Part shown: one piece after another, positions 6,551 through 6,786 of the stretch
Numbering within the stretch: the first letter of the stretch is position 1
How the letters are laid out: each line of letters starts with the position of its first letter
Notes under the pieces: generated by a model
The model's database searches: none
The model's input: only the letters and a program-made list of their open reading frames with translations
What the model was told of the DNA's origin: nothing
Program-made: the position numbers and the translations under genes
Source of the DNA: an uncultured Acidimicrobium sp.
Lineage (GTDB): Bacteria; Actinomycetota; Acidimicrobiia; Acidimicrobiales; Ilumatobacteraceae
DNA length: 6,786 nt
Direction: 5' to 3'
Assembly (NCBI GenBank): GCA_903850275.1
Contig: CAINLH010000042.1
Coordinates: forward strand, 1 to 6,786

Positions 6551-6559
6551 AGAAAGAAG
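6551..6559 (+). promoter_or_regulatory. Purine-rich ribosome binding site of sucC
   Basis: The all-purine stretch AGAAAGAAG ends 4 nt before the ATG at 6564, in the 13-nt gap after the B12-binding gene. It is the clearest Shine-Dalgarno-like sequence before any start in the window, although it is not a perfect AGGAGG, and it supports the ATG chosen for sucC. Confidence 0.5.
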
Positions 6560-6563
6560 TCTC

Positions 6564-6786
6564 ATGGATTTATTCGAATATCAAGGCAAACAGTATTTTG
6601 CCAAATTCAACAGTCCAGTTTCGGCGGGCGGTGTTGCTGTCACTGTTGACGAAGCGGTGCGCGAAGCAGAGGCCGCCAAGTATCCGGTGGTTGTAAAGGC
6701 GCAAGTGCAGGTTGGTGGCCGCGGCAAAGCTGGCGGTATCAAGTTGGCCAACAACGCAGACGAAGTTCGCTTGCATGCAGGAAACA
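6564..6786 (+). CDS. sucC: Succinyl-CoA synthetase (ADP-forming) beta subunit, N-terminal part (3' end outside window)
   Basis: Seventy-four residues are visible before the window ends; the full family protein is about 380-390. The beginning MDLFEYQGKQYFAKF is the standard SucC start (E. coli begins MNLHEYQAKQLFARY). PVVVKAQVQVGGRGKAGG (41-58) holds the ATP-grasp nucleotide-binding lysine (Lys45) and the glycine-rich GGRGKAGG loop. Known role: with SucD it interconverts succinyl-CoA, ADP (or GDP) and phosphate with succinate, CoA and ATP (or GTP) in the TCA cycle, in the cytoplasm. sucD would be expected next but is outside the window. The gene probably shares a transcript with the B12-binding mutase subunit 13 nt upstream, which fits flow from methylmalonyl-CoA through succinyl-CoA into the cycle. 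Confidence 0.95.
   Translation, partial: MDLFEYQGKQYFAKFNSPVSAGGVAVTVDEAVREAEAAKYPVVVKAQVQVGGRGKAGGIKLANNADEVRLHAGN

Noticed and set aside
1..6786. Mobile element, CRISPR array, tRNA/rRNA or defence system
   Set aside because: No direct-repeat arrays, terminal inverted repeats, transposase or integrase motifs, or cloverleaf structures were seen. Coding style looks even across the window, so there is no sign of recent insertion.

Overview
This window looks like ordinary chromosome from a streamlined, mid-GC actinobacterium, most likely of the class Acidimicrobiia. That placement is an inference from protein style and gene content: PcrA/UvrD1 with an FRGA motif III, an actinobacterial-type SucC start, a YaaA homologue with the LLPPSEGK start, frequent GTG starts, weak or absent Shine-Dalgarno sequences and almost no intergenic DNA. 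No marker gene such as rRNA is present to confirm it. I see no tRNA, rRNA, CRISPR array, insertion sequence, integrase, attachment site or defence cassette.

Layout, left to right. (1) Positions 1-593 (+): the 3' part of a coiled-coil NlpC/P60 peptidoglycan hydrolase. (2) 603-1355 (+): a dienelactone-hydrolase family alpha/beta hydrolase, 9 nt downstream and probably co-transcribed. (3) 1356-2084 (-): a YaaA/UPF0246 family protein, convergent with the hydrolase, with directly abutting stop codons. (4) 2124-3341 (+): a soluble bacterial cytochrome P450, divergent from yaaA and probably leaderless. (5) 3345-5567 (+): a full-length PcrA/UvrD1 helicase starting 3 nt after the P450 stop. (6) 5570-6058 (-): a small single-pass membrane-anchored protein that reads by eye like a Rieske fold stripped of its iron-sulfur ligands. 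It is convergent with pcrA with a 2-nt gap. (7) 6059-6145: a short divergent intergenic region. (8) 6146-6550 (+): a free-standing B12-binding subunit of an acyl-CoA mutase. (9) 6564-6786 (+): the start of succinyl-CoA synthetase beta (sucC), cut by the window edge.

How the genes relate. The clearest pathway link is the last pair. A B12-binding mutase subunit (methylmalonyl-CoA to succinyl-CoA chemistry) followed 13 nt later by sucC (succinyl-CoA to succinate plus nucleoside triphosphate) suggests linked propionyl-CoA/methylmalonyl-CoA assimilation. The P450-pcrA pair is tightly packed but has no obvious shared function. Both convergent junctions carry small inverted repeats over the stop codons, which may serve as weak terminators in place of spacer DNA.

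I did not find a clear new multi-gene system. The most interesting single object is the Rieske-like protein that keeps only the two cysteines lying at the structural-disulfide positions.
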